Shown in pieces: positions 54,888 to 64,000 of a stretch of 64,000 nucleotides of DNA. Under the pieces are notes generated by a model. That model was not told where the DNA came from. It did no database searches and saw nothing but the letters and a program-made list of their open reading frames with translations. This stretch comes from Caenorhabditis elegans (Eukaryota; Nematoda; Chromadorea; Rhabditida; Rhabditidae), in NCBI RefSeq assembly GCF_000002985.6, contig NC_003281.10, positions 1,798,001 to 1,862,000 of the forward strand. Direction: 5' to 3'. Within the stretch, counting starts at the first letter, position 1. Each line of letters starts with the position of its first letter. The position numbers were made by a program, and so were the translations under genes.

Positions 54888-56049
54888 TTATTATTAATTC
54901 GCAAAAATTTGAATTTCCTTGGGTCTCACCACGATTATGGAGAATTTTAAGTTGCAAATTCGAATTCTCCGTAACTTTTTACCTCTAAATCGTGGTTTTC
55001 TGGGTTTCTAGCTAAAATTTTGAGTTCTTTGGGGTACGGTAGCACCAAAAATACGCAAACACCGAATTTCTTACGACAAAATGCACAGTTTCTTTACATT
55101 CCGAGTTAAAGCCCTAGAAAATGGGACCCCGAGCTAAAAAATGACGGGAAATTCAAATTTGACAGCAATATTTTCAAAAAAATCACAGAAAAATCAATAT
55201 TTTTAAGAAATTGATTTTTTCCGGGATTTTTATTGATTTTTGAAGATTTTCATTGTTAAATTCGGATTCTCCGTCACTTTTTACCACTGAATACTTTTTT
55301 TCCGGGGTTCTGAGCTAAAATTTAAATTTTTCGGGGTACTGTAGGCCCGAAAATACGCAAGCACCAAATTTCTTACGACAAAATGCACAGTTACTCTAAA
55401 TTTTAAGGTAAAACTCTAGAAAATAGGTTCCCCGGGTGAAAAATGGCGGGAAATTCAAATTTGACAATGAAATTTTCGAAAAATTACGAGAAAAATCGAT
55501 ATTTCGAAGAAATTCAATTTTTTCGGGGGCCCGATTTTTGGAGCCTGAACATTGAAATTTGGAAAGTTGTGCATTACCCCGAGAAAATCAAATTTTGAGC
55601 TAGAAGATCGGGAAAAATGGTTTAAGAGGTAAAAAATGCAGGAAAATTCGAATTTCTTGGAAATTTTACTTGAAATTTGATAATTGTGGGCGAAATAGAA
55701 CGTTTTGAAGCTTTTTGTGTAGTTTTTTTTCGGTTTTCATTCAAAACTGTAAATTTTCGATCAATAATATGAATTCTACGTCTCTTTTCACTCCGGAAAC
55801 CCAATTTCCAAAGCTCAGCTACCAAATCCTGAGAAGCTGTGCATTTTGTCGTAGGAGCTGCGGCGGTGTTTGCGTACTTTTGGCGCTACCGTACTCAGAG
55901 AAAATCAAAAGTTGAGCTAGAGACTCGGCAAAAAATGTGAATAGTGGGAAATTATGCGAGGATTTCGTTTTTGAAGTTGGTTTTCCAAAAAAAAAATTGA
56001 TTTTTCGGAAAAAAATTTTCCAAAAAAAAAATTTTTTTTTTACAAAATA

Positions 56050-56290
56050 TTGTTTTCCCCGCCGGGGTAACCAGAAATGAAAGCCGTAGAGGGAGAAAAA
56101 TGAAGAAAGTGACCTTGAAAGTCCCTTTCTGCCATACAAAAAACGCTCCCCTAACCAGCTGCCCCCACACACACAACTTATTCCGAGGCACACGAGAGAG
56201 TACACACAATCAAAGAGACGCAGAAATGCGGCAATTTCGAGTGTTGGGGGCGATGAAGACGGCGGAGACCATTCATTTTTGCCATCTGAT
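56050..56290 (+). promoter_or_regulatory. Candidate promoter island of the bHLH gene
   Basis: A non-repetitive block (GCCGGGGTAACCAGAAATG, GCTGCCCCCACACACAC, GAGACGCAGAAATGCGGC, ACGGCGGAGACC) stands out from flanking repeats about 1.1 kb upstream of the start codon. It is the only stretch in the 2.9-kb gap that looks like unique regulatory sequence. Role inferred from position and composition. Confidence 0.4.
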
Positions 56291-57392
56291 CACTTTTCCG
56301 ATTTTTTCTAAATTTTTTTTTTTGACAAAAGTTTTATACAACTCGGTAAATAATTTTTGTACGTAGGCTTACTTTGAGGTCTTATAACTTTGGACTCAAA
56401 TGAACTGTCAAATTTTAAAGTAAATTGCCTGAAAGATAAAGTTTTAACGCAAATTTTGGTAAAATTTCACCAAAATTCATTTGGTAGTTTTTGAGAAATT
56501 TAGGTTTTAATTGAGAAAATAAAAATGTTGAAAATTTTTTTTTTTAATTTTTAAATTTTTTTTTTTTGCATTTTCCAAAAGTTTAAATCAAAAATTTGAT
56601 ATTTTCTGAAAGAAAAATAAAAATATATTTAACGCTAATTCTGACAAAATGTCAAGCAATTTGCACAATTATTCTTTGAGATACTACAGTTTTACCGAAG
56701 AAATTTCATTTTTCAGTAAATTTTTCAAAAATTTAAAATTTAAATGGGTTTTCTGAAACTTTAGGGCAATAACACATTTTTTACAATAAAATTTTTTTAA
56801 AAAAACAATGAAAAGTACATATTTGTCAAGTTAGAAAATTTGAATTTTCACCAAAATTTTTTTTTAAACTTTTTTGAAATTTTTTTTTAATCCTTGAAAA
56901 AAATTTAAAAAGTTCAAAAAAATGTCTTTTCATCAGAAAATTTAATTTTTATTACAATTTGGTTATGTATATACTTTTATTAATATAAATTTATTGATAT
57001 CCTCAACAGATATATGCTTTCAAAGGTTGAACTGGACATGGTGCATCGATCAAAAACTTGGACAGCTTATATCTCAGTTGTCATTGTTTTTATCAAAAAA
57101 TCGATAACTAATAAAATGTTCATTATGAACTTCTCTATAACTTTGTAGTTGAGCACTTTTCCATATCTCCAAAATTAACAGAGATACTAGCCGTCAAAGT
57201 TAGAGTTAGACATGTTGCATCGACCTTTCCTAACTTTGACAGCCCATAACTCGGTTAATATTGAGCCAAAGGTTGTAAACTGACAAAATGTTCATCATGT
57301 TTTTCTCTATAACTTTGTTGTTTAACATTTCTCCCTACCTTTAATATTAACCGAGATATAAGCTTTTAAAATTTAATAGTACATTTTTCAGA

Positions 57393-60300
57393 ATGTCCGA
57401 CTCCCCGCAGAGCTGCAAAAAGCCGCGAACTCGGAAAGAAACTATTCAAAAGCGAGAAACACGAAGTAAGCATGAAAAACGACGAAGGGAAGAGATGAAT
57501 GAAGTGATTTGTGAAATGTCGACACTTTTGCCCGAAGATATTCGGGCTCATAAGCTGCGAAGAGTGGATCAGAAGCCTCGTCAGCTGGACAAATGCTTTA
57601 TCATTGGGAGTACTGTTGATATTATTCGGAATAGTGATTATAGTGAGTCTACAGATTCAAATTAGTAATAATATTCTAATTTGGAATTTTTTTTTAATTT
57701 TGAAAAAATTTGGAAAAAAATTTGAAAAAAAATTTCGAAAATTTTTTCTTTTTTTTTTGCAAATTTTTTTCCTAAATTTTCGATTTTCAAAGCTTTTTTC
57801 TTTGTTTTTTACTCTAAAACTCGGTAAAACAACTCTATTTCCTCCCGAGAAAAATATAAATTCAACCTATTACAGTAACCCTGATCCGTTTCGTGGCGGG
57901 ACCCAAAATTTCAAATTACCTTCAAACCAAGGCATGTTGGGTGTCATTTTAAAGCAATCATTGAGCTAAACTCAAATTTGAAAGCCATTAAGCTGAAAAT
58001 CTCGAAATTTTCGGAATTTTCAGTCAATTTCAATTTCCTCCATTTTCCAGAACCACCGCTGCTCTCCGACCCGCTCGTCCAGGATATTTTCAGCCTGACC
58101 AACTGTTTTATGGTTTTTCTGAACAATTTTATTGTCGTGGATATTAAGGGAGACCATCAGGCAGTTTTTGATATTGAAAAAGTTTGTTTTATTGATTTTT
58201 TTTCGATTTAAAAAAAAATTCAAAAAGCCATTAAATGGGCAGAGTTACAGGCCTCTGAAAATAATTGTTAGGCTTAGGTGTAGGCTTAGGCGTAGGCTTA
58301 GGCTTAGGCTTCAAACATTTTTTTGGGATTAGGCTTAGGCTCAGGCTTAGGCTTAGGCTTAGGCTTAAGCGTAGGCTTAGGCTTAGGTTTAGGATTAGGC
58401 CTAGGCTTAGGCTTGGGCTTAGGCATAGGCTTATTAGAAAAAATGGGAAAAAAAATTCTCAAAACATTTTTTTTGGAATTTAATTTTGTAAAATTTTCCA
58501 AATTTTGTCCCAGACGGGCGTGACAATCAAATGCACACTTTTTTAGTTGACAACTTTTTGCTAACCCTTAAATGGTAGCAACCTTTAAGCTTCAGTAACT
58601 CCGCCCATTTATTGGCTATCAAAAAATTTTCAACCGACAAAAGCTTCACCATGAAAAAAAATCTGCAAATTTTTTCAGTTGACAATTTTTTTCTAGCTTT
58701 TCTAGATTTGAAGATATTTGAGTTTATTTTTTTGAAAAAAAAAAATCCCAAAATTTTTTTTGTGGGATTTCATCTTTTTATAATTTTTAATTTTCCAAAT
58801 TTTTTCCCATACAGGCGTCCCCAATTAAATGTTCCTTGTAAACAAAATGTCGTCATATTTTCGGGGAAATATTATCAAGGTCACTTTTTCCCAAAAAAAA
58901 TTCGATTTTTTCGGACTGTGTGTCAGCTGACTTGTTTCAAGGTGAACTGGTGGTGGACCGGGGGTGGGGGGGGGGGGATTTGGTGAATCATTGGGATTTT
59001 TTCGGTTGGAAAATGTTTTATAACATTTTAGATAGTATAAAAATTTAGAAAGTTTTCGAAAAAAGTTTCAAAAAAAATTTTTTTTTTTGGACTTTTTCTG
59101 AAAAATTTTTTTTTTTTTGTTAAACTAAATTTTTTTAAAGTTAGAAATTCTAGAAATAAGTTGTAAACTAACAATTTTTGTCAAAATTTTTGCAAAAGAT
59201 TTGAATTTTTCGCTAGTTGATAACTTTTTAGTAACCATTAAATGGGCGTAGCTGCTGCCTTCCGTAACTCCGCCCATTTCATGGTTATCAAAAAGTTTTC
59301 AACTAACAAAATGTTCATTTTGAAATTCTACACACTTTTTTAGTTAACAACTTTTTAATAGCTGTTTTAGTTTTTGAGATATTTAAAAAAGAAAAAAAAA
59401 TTTTTTAATGAAATTTTTTTTTTCAGAAACGTATGATTGGAAAAGATATCCGATGTTTTCTGGACTACGATTCAACGTCCAAACTGTCATTTCTCACTTC
59501 CAAAGAAATGCTCAATGAGCTCCAACTCAAAAGCTTCATGGCGAAGTCAATGACGTGCAGAATAAAGGAATCGGCGGAGGTTTGGGATTAAAATGTTTTT
59601 TTCAATTCGAACAATTCGAAAAATTTAGCTTTAAAACTAATTTATTTGAATTTGGCGTGTAAATAGCTTTTGAATGACACCCATCATGCCTAGGTTCCCG
59701 CAATTTTGGGGGAATTTTCCGGGTCCCGCCACGAAAACTGGCAGGGTTACTGTAGTTTTGAATGAAACTAACTTTTTCAATTTTTTTCAAAAAAGTGTGA
59801 TCACTGAGCTAACTTTGAAGAAAAAAATTAAGAAAAAATAGTGAAAACTAAGAAAGTTACAGATTTTCGAAAATTTGTGAAAAAAAATTTTTTTAAACAA
59901 AATTTTTTACCAAAAAAAACTTATTTTGTCAATTTTTTTTTAGCTGAGAATCACAATTTTACTCTCAGCAACCCAGAAAACCTGCAAAACCTGGTAAAAC
60001 CAGTAAAAACAACCAAACTACAGTAACCCAGAAAGTTTTCGCGGCGGGACCCGAAATTTTAATCATTCACGGAATATAGGCATGATGGGCCTTATTTTGA
60101 AGCTCTGGACGTGCTTAATTTGAAAATGTACGAGTTTTGGCTCAAAATCGTGATTTTAACCAAAAAAATTAGTTGTTAAAAAATTGAAAAAATTTTTTTT
60201 TCCAAAATTTCAAAAATTCCTAGAAATTTTTAAAAATCAAAATTTTTCCAGAAACCCACGGAAACAGTTTTAGTCTGTGTGCCTGATGAGCTTCCAGCTC

Positions 60301-61569
60301 TCCCGGTTACTGTACCCAAGGCTCCGCCCATTTTAGCTTCGCCCCTTCAGAAGACACCGCCCCCGCCGTCGAGTTTGGAGGTGAAAAGCCCGATTTTGGC
60401 GGCACTTTTGAGGCGAAAAGAGGATAATTGTGTGAAAGTGGTAAGTTATTAATAAGAATTAATAGTTTGGCGGGAAATTTCAAACTTTTTGAGAAAAAAA
60501 AAATTGAAATTTTTTTTTTCGGAACTTTTTTTTCTAAAAAATTATTTAACACTATTTGTTGAATTCCAGAGCTCCCCAAGCTCCTTCCTCTCGCCGGGCT
60601 CCTCCACCTCGTCTACAGTACCCAATGTGAAACCTACAGTAACCCGCCGACCTACAGTACCCACAAAACGGAAGAGACTACGATCGATGAATGTTATAGT
60701 GGAAAGTTATCCGTTGGATGATGAGAAGTCGGATGGAAATTCACAAAAATCGGCGAAAATTGGGAAAAAGAGGTTTTTTCTAACAAAAAAAAACGTTAAA
60801 ACCTACAGTAATCTACTCCAAAATCCATGCGAGACCCTTAAAACTGAAAATTTCAAATTTAGCTCAACAAGACCTTTCAAATGACCCCCATCATGCCCGG
60901 GTTCAAATTTTCACAAATTTATTCAAAAGTTGGGTCCCGTCACGTGGGGTACTGTAGCACTGGTTTCAGCTGTGTCAGTGACATAATTTCGGAGTTTTTC
61001 CGAAGCTCTAAGCGTGCGAAAGTTAAAAATGTTAATAAAATTCTTAACATGTAAGATTTTATTGATTTTTTCAAAAAAAAAAAATTTTCTAATTTTTCTG
61101 AAAAAACTTGCAAAACTATGTAAATTTTCAGCCAAACTAGCACTATTCCAACTCCGAGAAGCACTTTGAGCCCAACTACAGTAATCCATCCGTCCACGTC
61201 ACTAATTCAACCGATTCCGACACTTGGAATGAACCCATTTGACATGTTATCACCTGGTTATCAAGATGTATGTGAAAATTATCGATTTTTAATGGTAAAA
61301 TCAATAAATCATCGCTAAAAACTAGTTTTTATCAATAGAGCGCACTTGCAACACGGTTTTAATTCAAATTATCGACTTTTCAACTACAGCTACTATCAAT
61401 TTTCCAGATTTGGCTCCGACTACAAAGTGAGCGACTTCTGCTGGAAAAACGAATTTCAGCGAAAGAAGGGGAGCTGAAAAACCTGATGCAATTCGTTCAA
61501 AACCCCCCGTTTTTGAATTTCCCCCAATATATGCTCCCGCAAGGGCCACTTGGTGCTCAAAATCAATAG
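57393..61569 (+). CDS. hlh-33: bHLH-PAS-type transcription factor (probably HLH-33)
   Basis: Exons 57393-57642, 58051-58181, 59427-59579, 60252-60440, 60570-60772, 61132-61267 and 61408-61569 (TAG) join in phase to 407 residues. Residues 12-83 are a bHLH domain: basic region RKETIQKRETRSKHEKRRRE (the Glu and two Arg of the E-box-contacting pattern are present), helix 1 EEMNEVICEMSTLLP, an unusually long loop, and helix 2 LDKCFIIGSTVDIIRNSD. It is most like the CLOCK/NPAS class rather than ARNT. Residues 84-180 resemble one PAS-A domain (DPLVQDIFSLTNCFMVFLNN ... IGKDIRCFLDYDS). No second PAS is seen; the rest is Pro/Ser/Thr-rich with a KRKR patch and a C-terminal leucine-rich helix (LRLQSERLLLEKRISAKEGE). 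TTTTTCAG one base before the ATG suggests trans-splicing. The second large intron carries telomere-like repeats. Confidence 0.86.
58268..58434 (+). repeat. Interstitial telomere-like TTAGGC tract
   Basis: About 25 units of the nematode telomere hexamer TTAGGC, interrupted by variants (GTAGGC, TCAGGC, ATAGGC, TTAAGC) and one 20-bp non-repeat segment at about 58310-58330. It lies in the intron 58182-59426 of the bHLH gene and gives spurious Gly/Leu and Lys/Pro reading frames. Confidence 0.93.
58966..58977 (+). repeat. G12 tract preceded by further G runs
   Basis: GGACCGGGGGT is followed by twelve G residues, in the same intron as the telomere-like tract. It has G-quadruplex potential on the coding strand. 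Confidence 0.9.
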
Positions 61570-61892
61570 TTATGGGTTTAAATGAATAAAATAAATATTT
61601 ATTTACAAAATTTGATTATTATCGACGGGAATTTGTTTAAAATACTGCAAAATATACTGGGAAATTTCCGGAAAAATCATTTCGAAGTTAATTATCATTT
61701 GAAAAACCGCCGAAAACTGTGAATGCGCAAGGAGAGGTTGCTGGCGCATTTCTCTTGTTGCTTGCGCACTCTGCGATGAAATTAATTTATTTTATTTTTT
61801 CATCATTTTCGTTGGGTTTTCATCATTTTTCAGCGATTTTTTTGCAATTTTTTTCAAAATTCCCATCAAATCTATAGTTTTTCTCACAGGAA
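61570..61892. promoter_or_regulatory. bHLH gene 3' UTR and ddp-1 promoter
   Basis: AATAAA at 61585-61590 lies 16 nt after the upstream stop codon. A motif pair TGAATGCGCAAGGAG / TTGCTTGCGCACTCTGCG at 61720-61775 (GCGCA repeated) sits in the likely ddp-1 promoter. TTTTTCTCACAG at 61878-61889, three bases before the ATG, is a candidate trans-splice acceptor. Confidence 0.6.
61585..61590 (+). terminator. Poly(A) signal AATAAA, bHLH gene
   Basis: AATAAA close to the stop codon and overlapping a second AATAAA a few bases on; a very short 3' UTR. Confidence 0.6.
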
Positions 61893-62234
61893 ATGGACTC
61901 GGCCGACCCTCAACTCAATCGATTCCTCCAGCAACTGCAGGCGGAGACGCAGCGTCAAAAATTCACCGAACAAGTGCACACGCTCACCGGTCGCTGCTGG
62001 GATGTGTGCTTCGCCGACTACCGTCCGCCAAGCAAGATGGACGGCAAGACTCAGACCTGTATTCAGGTAAAAATTTGGGAAAATTTGGCAATTTTCTGCA
62101 ATTTTATGGGAAAATTGAAGAAAAAATTTAAAAAATCCAATTTTTTTCCGTTTCAGAACTGCGTAAACCGCATGATCGACGCCAGCAACTTCATGGTCGA
62201 GCACTTGTCCAAGATGAACGGAGGACACGTCTAA
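61893..62234 (+). CDS. ddp-1: Mitochondrial import chaperone Tim8 (DDP-1)
   Basis: Small TIM chaperone of the mitochondrial intermembrane space; with Tim13 it forms a hexamer that escorts hydrophobic precursors to the TIM22 inner-membrane translocase. Exons 61893-62066 and 62157-62234 (TAA) encode 83 residues, the normal family length. The twin CX3C motif is clear: CWDVC and CIQNC, which form two intramolecular disulfides. The flanking LTGRCWDVCFADY and CVNRMIDASNFMVEHL are typical of Tim8/DDP1, the human deafness-dystonia protein family. There is no cleavable presequence, as expected for MIA40 substrates. Intron 90 nt. It is followed 200 bp later by the TTC7 gene on the same strand. Confidence 0.96.
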   Translation: MDSADPQLNRFLQQLQAETQRQKFTEQVHTLTGRCWDVCFADYRPPSKMDGKTQTCIQVKIWENLAIFCNFMGKLKKKFKKSNFFPFQNCVNRMIDASNFMVEHLSKMNGGHV

Positions 62235-62437
62235 AAATCGATGAAAATCCCCTTTTAACCTTCAATTTTTCTTTGTTAACTGTTATAACACATACTGTTT
62301 AGGCTCTTTTCCATAAATTTTCCCTTAAATTCGACGTTTTAAGCGCTGGATCATATAAAATAGTGAAGAAATCTATGTAAATATCTGGAAAAACCCGGAA
62401 AAAAACTCAGAAAATTGCAGATTTTCAGTGAAAAAGC
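62235..62437 (+). promoter_or_regulatory. Probable operon intercistronic region ddp-1 / TTC7
   Basis: Only 203 bp separate the two coding regions, and GATTTTCAG (to 62428) precedes the downstream ATG by nine bases. This is the typical layout for SL2 trans-splicing within a worm operon. No clean AATAAA was seen; a TATAAA-containing ATATAAAATAG lies near 62355. An operon is inferred, not shown. Confidence 0.6.
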
Positions 62438-63827
62438 ATGAGTAAACTGAAAGGAAGCCGCCTGGAGGCAGAAATCGATCGAGTTAGAGCCGATGCGAAC
62501 TGGAAGCGGCTCTCGGAGCTTCTCCCATCTGTAAAATCCAAGAATTCTGGCCTAGAAGACTGTTATGAGATGTTCCAGGCGGAAATTGTACTCGAAACGT
62601 ATTTGGATCACCTTGGAGGTCAATTTTCACGCTAAAAATTGGAATTTCTTCAGAAAAAACCAGGAAAAATCGAGAAACTTGTAAAAACCGCAAAAAACCA
62701 GTTTTTTAGCTGAAAAAGGCCAAAATTTGGTGTTTTCTAATGATTTTCAGCCCGAAAGTTTGATATTTTCGCTGAAAAATCCAAAAAAAAACGTGAAAAT
62801 TTGGCGTTTTGATGGATTTTTCACTCAAAAATTCGATTTTCGGCACTAAAATCACTGAAAAATTGATTTTTTAAAAATTTTTTTCGGCTACAGAACCAAA
62901 ATAAATCAGATTTTTGCGAAAAAATATGCAAAAATTAAGGTTTTTATTTTTTTTATTTTTTGGAGAAAAATCGATAATCTTAACACGTAAAATGCGATTT
63001 TACGCTCAAAAAACGTAAAAATTCGGATTTTTCGTAGTTTTTAAGCGGAAAATTCAGTTTTTGAACTGAAGATTTGATTTTGAGCTCAAAAACTCGAAAT
63101 TTTGGATTTTTTTTTCAGAAAAAATGTGATTTTTAGCTCAAAAATTCAATTTTTCACTGCAAAAAACGTAAAAATTCGGATTTTTCGTGGAAAAAATGCG
63201 GTTTTTAGCTCAAAAATTGGAATTTTACGCTCAAAAAACGTAAAATTTCGTGTTTTTCGTAGTTTTTAAGCGGAAAATTCAATTTTTGAACTAAAAAATG
63301 CGAATTTTAGCTGAAAAATTCAATTTTTCACTGTAAAAAACGTGAAATTTTACATTTTTCACGGAAAAATGTGATTTTTAGCTCGAAAATTCAATTTCTA
63401 GCTCAAAACAACGTAAAAATTCCAATTTTTCATAGTTTTGAAGCGGAAAATTCAATTTTTGGACTAAAAATGAGATTTTTAGCTCAAAAAACAAAAAAAA
63501 ATCCATTTTAGACTCTAAACTCAACCATTTTACAAAAAAAATGGATTTTTTCTGAAAACAACTGGATTTTTGCACTAAAAATCACATTTTCCACCCGAAA
63601 AACGCAATTTTCAGCCTAAAAATCCCGAATTTTCACCAAAAAACCCCCAAAAATCGATATTTATTTCAGAAATAATTCGTCCATCACATGATCACATGGA
63701 TAAACTCTCATCAGCTGAACAACTACTACATGAAGCTTTAAAAGGCCATTCAGACAATTATACTGTTAAAATTGAAGCAAATATTCTTTTGGCAAAGTGT
63801 TTGTACGCTTGTCTTGAATTTCGCAAG
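62438..63827 (+). CDS. TTC7 homologue, first two exons (truncated by window end)
   Basis: TTC7 is a TPR-repeat scaffold that, with EFR3 and FAM126/hyccin, holds phosphatidylinositol 4-kinase IIIalpha at the plasma membrane. Exons 62438-62618 and 63670-63827 give about 113 N-terminal residues; further exons lie beyond the window. GSRLEAEIDRVRADANWKRL matches the conserved start of animal TTC7 proteins (GSRLE-E-ER-R---W-R). It is followed by MFQAEIVLETYLDHLGE and, in exon 2, helical-repeat sequence (LSSAEQLLHEALKGHSDNYT, EANILLAKCLYACLEFRK). The 1.05-kb intron between them is strongly PATC-like, suggesting germline expression. The last intron visible (63828 onwards) has no further exon before 64000. 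Confidence 0.85.
62619..63669. other. PATC-like intron of TTC7 gene
   Basis: A regular succession of AAAAA/TTTTT runs about every 10 bp (GCTCAAAAATTCAATTTTTCACTG and relatives), with loose ~65-bp direct repeats containing 'AAAACGTAAAAATTCGGATT'. No coding sequence was seen. Confidence 0.7.
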
Positions 63828-64000
63828 GTAAAATGCGAAAAAAAAACGCGAAAAAATGACCGAAAAATCGTGAAAATCGGGTTATTTTGACCATTTTAAC
63901 ATGAAAAATCCAAAAAATTCGATAAAAATTGGTGTTTAGATGATTTTTATACGGAAAAATTCGATTTTTCGTGTGAAATTATGAAAAATCTCAACAATTT

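Larger units (their letters stand above)
54474..57392. other. Intergenic: Q-rich gene to bHLH gene
   Basis: It holds the 3' UTR of the Q-rich gene and several copies of the 'TTGCGTA...CTACAGTACCCC' dispersed repeat (54950-55900, in inverted orientation relative to those at 53300-54080). A mixed-sequence island follows at 56050-56290, then AT-rich repeats and the 'GATATCC...GTTGCATCGACC' family at 57000-57370. Nothing coding was found. Confidence 0.75.

Noticed and set aside
58304..58523. Gly/Leu-rich (plus) and Lys/Pro-rich (minus) frames
   Set aside because: They are translations of TTAGGC-type repeats in an intron of the bHLH gene.
58500..58560. Possible extra bHLH-gene exons after CCCAG at 58513 and CATACAG at 58815
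   Set aside because: Both read into stop codons within about 10 residues, whereas direct joining of 58181 to 59427 keeps phase and continues the PAS-like sequence.
1..64000. tRNA, rRNA and snRNA genes
   Set aside because: I looked for B-box-like GGTTCGAATCC, cloverleaf-compatible arms and worm snRNA/SL RNA signatures and saw none; a covariance search would be decisive.

Overview
The window is nematode DNA of the genus Caenorhabditis, almost certainly C. elegans or a very close relative. The basis is: AT-rich sequence; introns with TTTTCAG-type acceptors; dispersed repeats typical of this genome (the 'GTGTTTGCGTACTTTTGG..CTACAGTACCCC' unit, the 'GGGTCCCGCCACGAAAAC' unit, the 'GATCTACAAAAAATGCGGG' unit); degenerate TTAGGC nematode telomeric repeats; and recognisable worm proteins. 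From memory, the combination rimb-1 / clp-4 / pvf-1 / pqn-82 / hlh-33 / ddp-1 fits the Y39A3 region of chromosome III. That placement is recall, not a search. All gene models below were spliced by hand; exon phases and total lengths were checked arithmetically.

Layout. 1-8.7 kb (+): 3' part of a RIM-binding protein gene (last FN3 repeat, two SH3 domains). 9.95-20.3 kb (-): a complete catalytic calpain (clp-4-like), tail-to-tail with rimb-1. 20.3-23.2 kb: intergenic, with a G20 tract and a 313-bp tandem triplication. 23.2-26.06 kb (-): pvf-1, a secreted PDGF/VEGF-family growth factor. 26.06-26.9 kb: compact divergent promoter. 26.9-35.9 kb (+): an unrecognised 467-residue protein with Pro/Gly/Asp repeats and an RS-like tail. 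36.5-48.6 kb (+): an unrecognised 681-residue protein with 11 exons. 51.0-54.5 kb (+): a glutamine-rich protein (pqn-82-like), possibly the 3' end of the preceding gene. 57.4-61.6 kb (+): a bHLH-PAS-type factor (probably hlh-33). 61.9-62.2 kb (+): ddp-1 (Tim8). 62.4 kb to the end (+): first two exons of a TTC7 homologue, probably co-transcribed with ddp-1.

The coding content is ordinary; the unusual material is in the introns. From about 27 kb to 51 kb, and again at 62.6-63.7 kb, introns show dense A/T runs with roughly helical spacing (PATC-like), suggesting germline-expressed genes. The neural or signalling genes at 0-26 kb look different. Within this domain sit two sense-oriented hairpin-motif families (nine copies of a ~170-nt unit with a 19-bp stem; eleven copies of a ~35-nt GGTGGCCTA...TAGGCCACC unit). 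There are also arrays of adjacent TTTGAA and TTTCCCGCC motifs resembling E2F/LIN-54 sites. Three non-autonomous inverted-repeat elements with short target duplications lie in introns, one of them a near-perfect 0.8-kb palindrome. Further structure: an 11-bp T-tract satellite, three ATCGAT arrays and an interstitial telomere-like tract.

The genes do not form one pathway. The only functional coupling suggested is the ddp-1/TTC7 operon and the possible shared germline regulation of the two unrecognised genes and the Q-rich gene.
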